Shown here: one piece after another, positions 1 to 8,116 of the stretch
Position numbering within the stretch: the stretch's first letter is position 1
Layout of the letters: every line of letters begins with the position of its first letter
Assembly (NCBI GenBank): GCA_009779745.1
Contig: WRDR01000001.1
Span: 1-64,000, forward strand
Direction of reading: 5' to 3'
From: Alphaproteobacteria bacterium
GTDB taxonomy: Bacteria > Pseudomonadota > Alphaproteobacteria > UBA9219
DNA: 64,000 bases
Notes under the pieces: generated by a model
What the model was told of the DNA's origin: nothing
Database searches by the model: none
Seen by the model: the letters and a program-made list of their open reading frames with translations, nothing else
Translations under genes and position numbers: made by a program

Positions 1-67
1 CCCCCCCCCCCCTCCGCATAAGCTATTGTTCTGTAAAGAGTTTTGGAAATTAAGAAATGCTAGGCAC

Positions 68-137
68 GTATTCCCCTTCGCTGGCGAAGGGGTGGATTTT
101 CATTCGCGGCAGCGAATGAAAAGACGGGGCAGTGGTA
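68..137 (+). repeat. double-palindrome element, copy 1
   Basis: A conserved hairpin (CCCCTTCGCTGGCGAAGGGG) is followed by GTGG, a second hairpin of variable sequence (TTTTCATTCGC / GCGAATGAAAA) and a conserved tail CGGGGCAGTGGTA. Related copies lie at 906-973 (opposite strand) and 37941-38009 (inside dnaX). The inner stem differs between copies while the outer parts are kept. Confidence 0.85.
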
Positions 138-166
138 CAAGGTTGCTGTCACTTCCAAGCCCCCTG

Positions 167-318
167 TTGTCACTCCCGCGAAGGCGGGAGTGGGGCCTTT
201 ACCGCCTGCGGCAGCAGGCGGGAAAATACCTGCAAAACGCAGTTTTGCCCATATTTCCAAATTTCGCCTCAGCTTTGCTTCGGCGAAGCCCCTATTCCCG
301 CCTTCGCGGGAGTGACAA
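167..318. mobile_element. MITE-like element with terminal inverted repeats
   Basis: About 152 bp bounded by inverted repeats of roughly 29 bp. The left end starts TTGTCACTCCCGCGAAGGCG and the right end is its complement with a few mismatches. Each end is itself a small hairpin (CTCCCGCGAAGGCGGGAG). Inside is a further palindrome, CCGCCTGCGGCAGCAGGCGG. It carries no gene. It sits directly before the signal peptide of the damaged gene at 26-895. A similar element is at 6151-6293. Confidence 0.75.
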
Positions 319-905
319 ATTTCTTTTATTGGCTTTAGCTCTTACCTTTCTAACCTCTCCAGCCGTTGCCTCTACTACCCCGCCTCTTTGCAAAGCCGGC
401 ACTGTTGCGAATCTTGTTCAGAGCGGGACTACGTGGACATGGGAGTGCCAAGGGAAGCATGGAGGAACAACTGCATCTTGCAGAGCTAATGCAGTATCAA
501 CCATAAATTTAGGCACTGCAGTTGGTAGATATGGCATAACAGCACATAACAATAAACTATATATTACCCGTTATAGTGCTGCTGCAGGTATAGGTAATTT
601 ATTAGATGTAGTGGATTTAGCTAACAACAATGCAGTATCAACTATAAATTTGGGTGCTGTAGCTGTGAGGGTATGCGCACTCGTTCATAACAACAAACTG
701 TAGCTTACCCGCCGTACTGTCAGTAATTTGCTGGACGTAGTAGATTTAACTACTAATGTGGTATCTACAATAAACTTGGGTGCCAGTGCTGCCAGATGGG
801 GTATGGCCGTCCATAATAACAAACTATATGTTGTCCGTGAGGGCGATACAAATACAGGATTCCTAGATGTGGTAACCTTACCGCCTTCTGATTAATTTTG
901 AAAAA

Positions 906-973
906 ACCACTACCCTGCTTTTTCATTCGCTGCTGTGAATGAAAAACCACCCCTTCGCCAGCGAAGGGGAATA
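906..973 (-). repeat. double-palindrome element, copy 2
   Basis: Inverted copy of the element at 68-137. It has the same outer hairpin (CCCCTTCGCCAGCGAAGGGG), an inner hairpin TTTTTCATTC / GAATGAAAAA, and the tail CCACTACCCTG on the plus strand. Copies 1 and 2 bracket the broken repeat gene in opposite orientation. Confidence 0.85.
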
Positions 974-994
974 TTCTCTTAATTCTACATTACT

Positions 995-1753
995 TTAAGC
1001 AATCCTGATATCCTGCAGTACTTGCTTGCGTATTCTTTTTACTTCTAGGAACGAAAGGGAAGTGTAAGAACTGTCTTCGGAAATGCCGACCAGGGCATCT
1101 CTTTCCGTCAGCTTCATAATAGCGGGGAAATCCGTTATCGGGTCTACGGCATCGGCAATGATATTAGGCACGAAACTAAACCCGTTAAGAGGCTTTTGGA
1201 AAACAAAACGAGGCAGATTGTCTATAGGGTCATATCCGGCAGCAACTATGCCGAAGCCGCGGCTGAGAAACATATTGGTACTGCGTATGTTGGCAGCAGA
1301 TATCTGTGTGAGGATATTATCGGCGGACTCAACCAAAGGAGTTTTAAGCGCAGCCGCCACAGTATGAAAACCCAAATCATTGCCGCTCCAATCAGGGTCG
1401 CACACCAGACTCTTAAAAACAACTATGGAATCTTCAGACAGAACGTGGTGGAAAGAGACGTTATTCTTTGTGATTAGTTTTTTCTCGACAGCCTCATCAA
1501 TAGAAAGCTCTCCGGCAACAGCTATCTGAGCAACAAGCTCGCCTTTTGCCTTTATGCCGACAACAGCACCTGAAAACCCTGAAAGCAGGTCGGCGAAATA
1601 GTCTTCATTCTGAGGCAGCACAAAACGTTTGCTCTCTTCCGGCAAAGCAGCAATAGTCTTATTGTGCAAAGCAACTACAGCCGAAAGATCTTCCATAGAA
1701 AGAAGGTCTGCTGTTGCAGTAACATTGGCTTTTTTAAGTACAATCTCGTGCAT
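995..1753 (-). CDS. GNAT-fold acetyltransferase-like protein
   Basis: A 252-residue protein with features of the GNAT N-acetyltransferase fold: a central strand region (EDSIVVFKSLVCDPDWSGNDLGFHTVAAAL, residues ~110-140) in the place of the acetyl-CoA loop, followed by AANIRSTNMFLSRGFGIVAAG, which matches the usual 'N..a..lyek.GF' end of the fold. The substrate cannot be told. It follows the rnd-lptC-lptA-lptB genes on the same strand but is separated from them by a 178-bp spacer full of inverted heptamer repeats, so it is probably a separate transcript. Start ATG at 1753 has a weak AGGAT upstream. Confidence 0.6.
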   Translation of the reverse strand: MHEIVLKKANVTATADLLSMEDLSAVVALHNKTIAALPEESKRFVLPQNEDYFADLLSGFSGAVVGIKAKGELVAQIAVAGELSIDEAVEKKLITKNNVSFHHVLSEDSIVVFKSLVCDPDWSGNDLGFHTVAAALKTPLVESADNILTQISAANIRSTNMFLSRGFGIVAAGYDPIDNLPRFVFQKPLNGFSFVPNIIADAVDPITDFPAIMKLTERDALVGISEDSSYTSLSFLEVKRIRKQVLQDIRIA

Positions 1754-1822
1754 ATTTTAAATCCTGTTTAAGAACCTTTACTAATATGATACGGACAAAA
1801 TCATGAAAGTAAACAGAAAATA

Positions 1823-1940
1823 ATGTGAAATTTGGAGTGTGAAATGTGAAATTAAGCATAATTCTTTGTTGTTTATGCGATTTTTGTGGCTTAACTCCCA
1901 ATTCCACACTCCACACTCCACACTCCACACTTCACATTTG
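1823..1940. repeat. inverted heptamer repeat array
   Basis: Left arm: GTGAAATTTGGAGTGTGAAATGTGAAATTAAGC. Right arm: an inverted, more regular series of CCACACT units ending in CACATTTG. Together they can form a long imperfect hairpin after lptB. The last codons and stop of lptB lie in the right arm. Probably a terminator or 3' RNA-stability structure built from degenerate 7-bp units. Confidence 0.65.
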
Positions 1941-2719
1941 AAATTCATCACCCAAATACACCCTCCTAACGTCCGCATCTTCTATAATCTCGGACGGAGT
2001 GCCCTGCATCAGAACTCTGCCGTCATGGATTATGAAGGCGTGGTCAACTATCTCCAGCGTAGCCTTAACGTTGTGGTCAGTTATAAGAACTCCGAGCCCT
2101 CTGTTTTTTAAGTGTATGACTAAATTTCGGATATCGCCCAATGCAATAGGATCAATTCCTGCAAAAGGTTCGTCCAAGAGAATAAAATGCGGCTGCGATG
2201 CCAGAGTTCTGGCAATCTCCAGCCGCCGCCTTTCTCCTCCGGACAGCGCAATAGACGGAGTTTCGCGCAGGTGCATAATCCCGAACTCTTCTAAAAGCTC
2301 GTCCAGTATTCCGTCTCTTACTACAGGATCCGGCTCTATGAGTTCCAGTACCGCGCGGATATTGTCCTCTGCGGAAAGTCCTCTGAAAATAGAAGCTTCT
2401 TGAGGCAAATAGCCCAGTCCTATTCTGGCTCTTCTGTACATAGGGAAATTAGTAATCTCTAACCCGTCCAAAAAGATATTCCCGGTATCCGGCGTAATAA
2501 GCCCTGTAGCCATATAAAAGCACGTTGTTTTGCCGGCACCGTTAGGTCCCAGCAGTCCTACTATCTCTCCGCGCTGCAGGGAAAAACTCACGCCGTTTAC
2601 AACAGGTCTCCCGTTGTACTTTTTGCCCAGATTGAAAATTTCCAGCCCGTACCCTGTTTTTGTTCTTGCCTTCTTGGTTTTTGGAGAGGCTGTTTTAGTC
2701 ATGACTGGATATGAGGGAT

Positions 2720-2723
<4 letters not shown>
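1932..2723 (-). CDS. lptB: LPS export ABC transporter ATPase LptB
   Basis: Cytoplasmic ATPase that powers LPS extraction from the inner membrane with LptF/LptG. Visible: Walker A GPNGAGKTT (~residue 59), Q-loop at YLPQEASIF, ABC signature LSGGERRRLEIAR, Walker B FILLDEPFAGIDP and H-loop ITDHNVKATLEI. Length 263 is a little over the usual ~240 because of a Lys/Thr-rich N-terminal extension. The start is taken as TTG at 2721-2723, which overlaps the lptA stop (TTGA) and has GGAG at good spacing; ATG at 2700-2702 is an alternative without a clear ribosome site. The order lptC-lptA-lptB on one strand is the standard LPS transport cluster. Confidence 0.95.
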
Positions 2724-3663
<940 letters not shown>

Positions 3664-3671
3664 CTTATTTC

Positions 3672-4310
3672 CTACTTCCTATTCGTAAAAACTGCCTTAA
3701 CAGGCCCGCTTATTATAACAGTATCTCCTGAATCTAAAATATTAAATCCTTTGCCGTGAATATTGATGTAAGGACCCAGAATAGAAACATCATCAATGCC
3801 GGAAGCTATTTTATCATTTATATTTAAATAGGCTTCTTCAGTTTTTACTTGAAAGCCGTCATCTCTGAAGATGTTAACATTACCTGTGAGCCATAACTCG
3901 TTGGAAGATTTGTCGAATCTCCCTTTCTGAGCCTTTCCGTCCAGCCAAGTGCCGTTTTGCAGAGTTATCTCTCCCTCGAGGTCTGTCAGGTCGTAAATGC
4001 TTTCAAAAGCCATGGGCTTAGTAGCCTGAGCCGCAAACAAAGAGAACGGCTGTTTCTTAGAGTCCATGCCGGAATATCTTAGGTTCTCAATAACCAGATT
4101 AGGAATTTTCTCAGTCAATTTGCTTAGGGTAAAGTCCGGCAGCATGGAAGACCATACGAAAATCAGAACTAAAACCGCAGCGGATACTGCCAGCAAAAGT
4201 ATTCTAAGGCGCATGATAAAAGGCAGCATAGCGGCATTGCGCGCCTGTTGAATACGTTTTGTAATTCTGGGGCTGATAAAACTTAAATTAAGGTGTTTTT
4301 GAGGTCTCAT
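3672..4310 (-). CDS. lptC: LPS export protein LptC
   Basis: 212-residue bitopic inner-membrane protein. A single membrane segment (LRILLLAVSAAVLVLIFVWSSML, ~residues 34-56) follows a basic cytoplasmic N-terminus, and the rest is a periplasmic OstA-like beta domain (NLRYSGMDSKKQPFSLFAAQAT, then FRDDGFQVKTEEAYLNI). It hands LPS from LptFG to LptA. It overlaps the rnd stop by 4 bases and lies 10 bases before the apparent start of lptA, so the genes are cotranscribed. The N-terminal ~30 residues before the membrane segment are longer than usual; an internal ATG at residue 28 or 33 could be the true start. Confidence 0.85.
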   Translation of the reverse strand: MRPQKHLNLSFISPRITKRIQQARNAAMLPFIMRLRILLLAVSAAVLVLIFVWSSMLPDFTLSKLTEKIPNLVIENLRYSGMDSKKQPFSLFAAQATKPMAFESIYDLTDLEGEITLQNGTWLDGKAQKGRFDKSSNELWLTGNVNIFRDDGFQVKTEEAYLNINDKIASGIDDVSILGPYINIHGKGFNILDSGDTVIISGPVKAVFTNRK

Positions 4311-4945
4311 GTGTTCTTAATAGGCGCATGTGAAAATACGTCAACGTTCTCCCAGCCTGCTAGGTCTAATTCAGCTCTTATCGGAAGGCAGGACATGGCT
4401 TTTATAGCTAAATCATATCGGTTTTCGCGTATGAGTCTGGCGTTCAGAGCATCTTTAATCTTATGGAGGTACAGCACATCTGCAGCGGCATAGGCAAGCT
4501 GTTCTCCGGAAAGCTCTTCAGCCCCCCAATCTGATGTTTGCTGTTCCTTAGACAAATCAATGTGCAAAATATCTTTGGCTAAATCTTTAAGACTGTGTTT
4601 ATCGGAAAAAGTCCGGGCTATGACCGAGGCTATTTTTGTGCAGTAAACCGGATTAGGCAGGACACCTAAATATTTATAAATAGCGCACAAATCAGCTCTG
4701 GCAAAATGAAACAGCTTGAGCGTTTCCGGATCTGTCAGCAGCTTCTTTAAATTAGGAGCCGAATAGTCTTTATCAACAAACTGTACCAGATGAGCGTTGC
4801 CGTCACCGCCGGACAGCTGAACAAGGCAAAGCCTGTCTCTGTCCCAGTTCAGACCCATAGATTCAGTATCTACGGCAACACAGCCTTCAAAATGTATATT
4901 ATCCGGCAGGTCGTTTTTGTGTAAAGTGATAGTCATTTTTTTCAA
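4307..4945 (-). CDS. rnd: short RNase D-family 3'-5' exonuclease
   Basis: 212 residues comprising only the DEDDy exonuclease domain: motif I VAVDTESMGL (D-x-E), motif II FHFARADLCAIYKY (H/D), motif III QLAYAAADVLYLHKI (Y-x-x-x-D). The C-terminal HRDC domains of E. coli RNase D are absent, which is the common form in Alphaproteobacteria. It is expected to trim the 3' ends of tRNA and other structured RNA. It is the first gene of the rnd-lptC-lptA-lptB run, and the upstream spacer holds an inverted heptamer array. Start could be the first or fourth codon (MTITLHKN). Confidence 0.88.
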   Translation of the reverse strand: MKKMTITLHKNDLPDNIHFEGCVAVDTESMGLNWDRDRLCLVQLSGGDGNAHLVQFVDKDYSAPNLKKLLTDPETLKLFHFARADLCAIYKYLGVLPNPVYCTKIASVIARTFSDKHSLKDLAKDILHIDLSKEQQTSDWGAEELSGEQLAYAAADVLYLHKIKDALNARLIRENRYDLAIKAMSCLPIRAELDLAGWENVDVFSHAPIKNT

Positions 4946-4956
4946 TAGAGTAGAGA

Positions 4957-5063
4957 GTGGAGTTAATGTAGAATGTAGAATGTAAAGTGTAGAATGTAAA
5001 ATGGAAAATGTAACATGTTGATAAACTAGGTATTTTACATTCTACATTCTAAATTCTACATTT
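4957..5063. repeat. inverted TAGAATG heptamer array
   Basis: A run of TAGAATG/TAAAGTG/TAAAATG units, then a spacer (AACATGTTGATAAACTAGG), then the inverted series ATTTTACATTCTACATTCTAAATTCTACA. It forms a long hairpin between the divergent rnd and flagellin genes. Confidence 0.7.
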
Positions 5064-5118
5064 CTTAACCATACTTTTAACTGTAAGTTAAGGATTTTTG
5101 GATACAAGTGTACCCGTG

Positions 5119-5168
5119 GAGTACATAATGTCTATGTACTCTTAATCATATCGCAGAAGGAGTCTGCG
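5119..5168 (+). promoter_or_regulatory. two hairpins in the flagellin leader
   Basis: Stem 1: GAGTACATA (5119-5127) pairs perfectly with TATGTACTC (5133-5141). Stem 2: CGCAGA (5152-5157) pairs with TCTGCG (5163-5168). Both lie just before the strong ribosome site AAAGGAG of the flagellin gene. FlbT, encoded downstream, is known in Caulobacter to act on the flagellin mRNA leader, so these hairpins are candidate targets. The role is inference. Confidence 0.55.
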
Positions 5169-5194
5169 TTTATCTCTTTGAAAGGAGTTCTAAA

Positions 5195-6082
5195 ATGGCT
5201 ATAGGTGATATTTCTCTTACGGCGGCTGCTAGGTCTAACTTACAGGCGCTTCAAAAAACTACCTCTCTCTTGGAAACCACTCAGCTCAGATTGGCTACCG
5301 GTAAAAAGGTTAACTCTGCTAATGATGACGCGGTTGCCTTCTTTGCTTCCAAGGGCTTTTTAAATACTGCTAACAATCTTGCCACTATTAAAGACACGAT
5401 ATCAACGGCTGTTGAGACTCTTACGTCTTTCAACAACACTATTGAAAGTATTGCTAAGGTTGTTTCTCAGCTGCAAGGTCTTGTTGTTCAGGCTCTTGGT
5501 ACTACCAACACGGATACCCGCCTTGCCTTGAGTTCTCAGTATGATGACTTGGTCGTGCAGATGAATCATATGATTCTGGACGCTACCTTCAACGGTGTAA
5601 ACATGTTGAATGAAGGCGATACTACAAACCAGATGATTATATACTTTAACGAAGACAACTCTACTGCGCTCAGCATTCAAGGTGTCGGTTTGTTGACGAA
5701 TACAGTAGTAACGTTAGCAGACGGTACTAACACAGCAACAGCAGCTGTTATAGCAACAGAAATGGCAGCTATTGATACGGCGATTAATGCTTGGGCTAAT
5801 ACAACTGATCTTCAAAGTCAGCAGGGTGCCTTGCTTACCGCTATGTCGTTCTTGACTTCTGAAGCTGCGAAGTTCGGTGGTAACGCTACGCTCTTGGCAA
5901 CAAGACAGACATTTACTGCCAATATGATAAACTCTTTGAGTAACGCCTCCTCTCGTCTGACGGCTGCGGACGTCAACGAAGAAGGTGCTAACATGCAGGC
6001 TTTACAGGCTCAATCACAGCTCGGTATTGTGTCATTGGGTGTTTCTGGAATGCTCGCAGGCGCTATATTGAGGATTCTTTAA
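5195..6082 (+). CDS. flagellin
   Basis: Filament subunit, 295 residues. The N-terminal D0/D1 region shows the flagellin pattern (LQKTTSLLETTQLRLATGKKVNSANDDAVAFFAS), and the C-terminal D1/D0 region has SSRLTAADVNEEGANMQALQAQSQLGIVSLGVS. The central variable region is short and Thr/Ala-rich. No Cys or signal peptide, as expected for type III export. A strong ribosome site (AAAGGAG) lies 8 bases before ATG. Upstream are two perfect hairpins; downstream is a clear terminator. It stands alone next to a methyltransferase and flbT/flaF. The unusual C-terminus (GMLAGAILRIL) is slightly more hydrophobic than in classical flagellins. Confidence 0.93.
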   Translation: MAIGDISLTAAARSNLQALQKTTSLLETTQLRLATGKKVNSANDDAVAFFASKGFLNTANNLATIKDTISTAVETLTSFNNTIESIAKVVSQLQGLVVQALGTTNTDTRLALSSQYDDLVVQMNHMILDATFNGVNMLNEGDTTNQMIIYFNEDNSTALSIQGVGLLTNTVVTLADGTNTATAAVIATEMAAIDTAINAWANTTDLQSQQGALLTAMSFLTSEAAKFGGNATLLATRQTFTANMINSLSNASSRLTAADVNEEGANMQALQAQSQLGIVSLGVSGMLAGAILRIL

Positions 6083-6111
6083 TAACTCTGATAGCGAGAG
6101 TAATGATACTG

Positions 6112-6139
6112 AGGCGGGGCGTTAAGCTCCGCCTTTTTT
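6112..6139 (+). terminator. rho-independent terminator after flagellin
   Basis: AGGCGGGGC, loop TTAA, GCTCCGCCT, then a run of T. GC-rich stem plus T tract 30 bases after the flagellin stop. Confidence 0.9.
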
Positions 6140-6150
6140 AATTCCTGCAT

Positions 6151-6293
6151 TTGTCATTCCCGCGCAGGCGGGAGCGGGCAGGGGTGCTGTAAATACGCAG
6201 TTGACGGGTGTTTTCATAGTTTATAATAATGTTATACTCTTCAACAACAGAATACGGCAGGCTTGCCCGCTCCCGCCTTCGCGGGAGTTACAA
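6151..6293. mobile_element. MITE-like element with terminal inverted repeats
   Basis: 143 bp bounded by 32-bp inverted repeats with about four mismatches: the left end starts TTGTCATTCCCGCGCAGGCG and the right end (6262-6293) is its near complement. Each end contains its own hairpin (TCCCGC...GCGGGA). No coding capacity. It fills the middle of the 335-bp flagellin-FkbM spacer. Confidence 0.75.
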
Positions 6294-6358
6294 TAGGAGG
6301 AGAGGGCGATTCTACCTAATAGTGAGATGTTCTAATTACTCGTAGTTGACTAATCCTA

Positions 6359-6377
6359 AGACTCTAAACTAGAGTCT
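6359..6377. promoter_or_regulatory. perfect 8-bp inverted repeat
   Basis: AGACTCTA-AAC-TAGAGTCT, 40 bases upstream of the FkbM-type gene, within more loosely related CTCTAA/TCTCAAT units. It could be an operator or an RNA hairpin; nothing decides between them. Confidence 0.4.
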
Positions 6378-6417
6378 AACTCTAAGTGATTCTCAATTCT
6401 CAATTTTTGGAACTTAC

Positions 6418-7218
6418 ATGAAAAAAACTCCGCGCCCTATCGCCTTTATTCTGGCCTCAACAAATCACGGCAGTATGCTGGTAAACCGGTTTGACTACAG
6501 GCTTACAGACCGCGGCGGCTATGGAATGGGCTTTCAGCTGCTGAACGCTTCTTCTTTTGATCAAGCTGAAGTCGATGCCCTGCTTCAATTGCTGCTGATG
6601 AGAAAACAGCATTTTGGAAACGGCGTCATAGCAATAGATTGCGGTGCAAATATCGGCGTTCACACCATAGAGCAGGCGAAATTAATGCACGGCTGGGGCG
6701 AAGTTGTTGCGATTGAAGCTCAGGAAAGGCTTTTTTACGCATTGGCCGGAAACATCACGCTGAACAATTGCTTTAATGCACGGGCAATCTGGGCGGCAGT
6801 AGGCGAAAAAGAAGGCGTTATTCAGGTTCCGGTTCCTGATTATTTCAAGCCTTCCAGCTTTGGAAGTTTGGAAATCCGCAAAACTGAATCTACGGAGTTT
6901 ATCGGACAGGAAATTGACTATTCCGAAAAAAGCACTCAGCCTACAAGAATGATGTCGATTGACGGCATGGGATTGCATCGGGCAGACCTCATAAAAATTG
7001 ATGTTGAGGGCATGGAAATGGAAGTGCTCAGAGGCGCAGTCTCAACGATTCAAACGCATAAACCCCTGCTAGTCATTGAAAAAATCAAGACCAGTGAAAA
7101 AGATTTGAACGAATTTTTGTTGTCCAGAGGATATAAAATTTTTCCTTTAGGGATTAACCTTTTGGCTATTCACGAGTCAGACCCTGTCGCTTCTATGGTT
7201 AAAGTTGAAGCCTCTTAA
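6418..7218 (+). CDS. FkbM-family methyltransferase
   Basis: 266-residue SAM-dependent methyltransferase of the FkbM class. SAM-binding motif I is VIAIDCGANIGVHTIEQAK (~residues 75-95), the second acidic site is VVAIEAQERLFYAL, and the family hallmark 'lIKIDVEGmEmEVLRGA' is present near residue 190. The C-terminal part PLLVIEKI...LSRGYKIFPLG is also typical. It lies between flagellin and flbT and reads into flbT with a 15-base gap, so it is probably co-expressed with the flagellar regulators. A role in modifying flagellin or its glycan is possible but is only inferred from position. Confidence 0.85.
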   Translation: MKKTPRPIAFILASTNHGSMLVNRFDYRLTDRGGYGMGFQLLNASSFDQAEVDALLQLLLMRKQHFGNGVIAIDCGANIGVHTIEQAKLMHGWGEVVAIEAQERLFYALAGNITLNNCFNARAIWAAVGEKEGVIQVPVPDYFKPSSFGSLEIRKTESTEFIGQEIDYSEKSTQPTRMMSIDGMGLHRADLIKIDVEGMEMEVLRGAVSTIQTHKPLLVIEKIKTSEKDLNEFLLSRGYKIFPLGINLLAIHESDPVASMVKVEAS

Positions 7219-7233
7219 AGCGGAGCCGCTGTC

Positions 7234-7647
7234 ATGCCTCTTAAATTACGAGTAAAGCCTGAAGGCAAAATATTCATCGGAGGAGCTGTTCTTAAAAATG
7301 TAGGAAAGCGCGCTGCTGATTTGCTGGTTATATCGGACGGACCGGTATTGCGGCAGAACTACATGATGAATTCGGACAAAAGCGGAGAGTCTGATTTTTC
7401 TAACGTCTATTTTTTGCTGCAAGTAATATACCTGTTTCGCGGCAAAGATATGCCTATAGATAGTTTTGTAGTGGAAACTATTAAGAATTTTTTAAAACTA
7501 TATCCTGATTATACTGCGGAAGTAGAGCAGATACTTGCTAGTTTGGAAGAGTTCGATACTTTTAGGGCTTTAAAAATAGCACATGAAATGCTCGCCAAAT
7601 ACGAACAGTCGGATAAATTAGCCAAAGCTGATATTGATTCGAATTAA
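7234..7647 (+). CDS. flbT: flagellin mRNA regulator FlbT
   Basis: 137 residues matching the FlbT family: LRVKPEGKIFIGGAVLKN at the N-terminus, then LLVISDGPVLRQNYMM and the YFLLQVIYLF segment. FlbT is specific to Alphaproteobacteria and controls flagellin translation or mRNA stability post-transcriptionally, acting opposite to FlaF. The pair flbT-flaF is intact here. The C-terminal ~40 residues are hydrophilic and less conserved. Confidence 0.85.
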   Translation: MPLKLRVKPEGKIFIGGAVLKNVGKRAADLLVISDGPVLRQNYMMNSDKSGESDFSNVYFLLQVIYLFRGKDMPIDSFVVETIKNFLKLYPDYTAEVEQILASLEEFDTFRALKIAHEMLAKYEQSDKLAKADIDSN

Positions 7648-7669
7648 AGATATTTATTGGAGAATATTT

Positions 7670-8116
7670 ATGTCTGATATGCCCAACAATAAAGTGAATG
7701 TGTACGGTAAAAACCAGAAGCTGCAAGCAGAACAAAATATTGCGGATAGCGATGAACAGCCGGACAGCAGAGAAATTGACGCAAGGGCTTTGTTAAAATA
7801 CGCCGGACAGTTGAACGAAGCAAAAGCCGCTATGGAAAAGGACCCTAAGGACAGAAATAATTCGCGCGCATATGCTGAGGCTATAAGAGCCAATCAAAGA
7901 TTATGGACTATTTTTCAGGTTGCTATGATTGATCCGGAAAACGGGCTGCCTATTGAGCTAAAGAACAACATTCTTACCTTGAGTACTTACGTGGATAAGA
8001 CCAGCTTTCAGGCGATTGCAAATTATTCGCCGAAAACAACCGACAGCCTTATCAATATCAATAAGACGATAGCGGCAGGCTTAAAGCCCGCTACATCACC
8101 GAAGCAAGGCTTCTGA
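7670..8116 (+). CDS. flaF: flagellar biosynthesis regulator FlaF
   Basis: 148 residues from the ATG at 7670, which follows GGAGAATATTT; an in-frame ATG at 7634 overlaps flbT and has no ribosome site. The core REIDARALLKYAGQLNEAK ... EAIRANQRLWTIFQVAMIDPENGLPIELKNNILTLSTYVDKTSFQAI is the FlaF signature. FlaF promotes flagellin synthesis or secretion in Alphaproteobacteria and works with FlbT. The protein has a longer N-terminus and a ~30-residue tail beyond the family core. Its 3' end overlaps the opposing phosphatase-like gene by 26 bases. Confidence 0.83.
   Translation: MSDMPNNKVNVYGKNQKLQAEQNIADSDEQPDSREIDARALLKYAGQLNEAKAAMEKDPKDRNNSRAYAEAIRANQRLWTIFQVAMIDPENGLPIELKNNILTLSTYVDKTSFQAIANYSPKTTDSLININKTIAAGLKPATSPKQGF

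Larger units (their letters stand above)
26..895 (+). pseudogene. broken secreted repeat protein
   Basis: A reading frame with a signal-peptide-like segment (FLLLALALTFLTSPAVAS, near base 320), then one Cys-containing module (TWTWECQGKHGGTTASCRA), then three repeats of about 40 residues with the signature AVSTINLG...HNNKLY...LLDVV. The frame is cut by an in-frame TAG at 701-703, where the sister repeat has TAT (Tyr). The same frame resumes for about 63 codons and stops at 893-895. The first ~95 codons are encoded by palindromic and MITE-like repeats, so the original start has probably been lost; a TTG inside the signal peptide is the only nearby alternative. The repeat unit resembles beta-propeller-like surface repeats, but I do not recognise a named family. 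It is probably a decaying exported protein; readthrough or a sequence error at TAG is the alternative. Confidence 0.6.

Noticed and set aside
1-12. Run of 12 C at the window start
   Set aside because: Could be a real homopolymer or a contig-end artefact; it cannot be decided from the window.
6151-6297. CRISPR array suspected from repeated GC-rich units
   Set aside because: Only two inverted units, no regular spacers and no cas genes; it is a MITE-like element.
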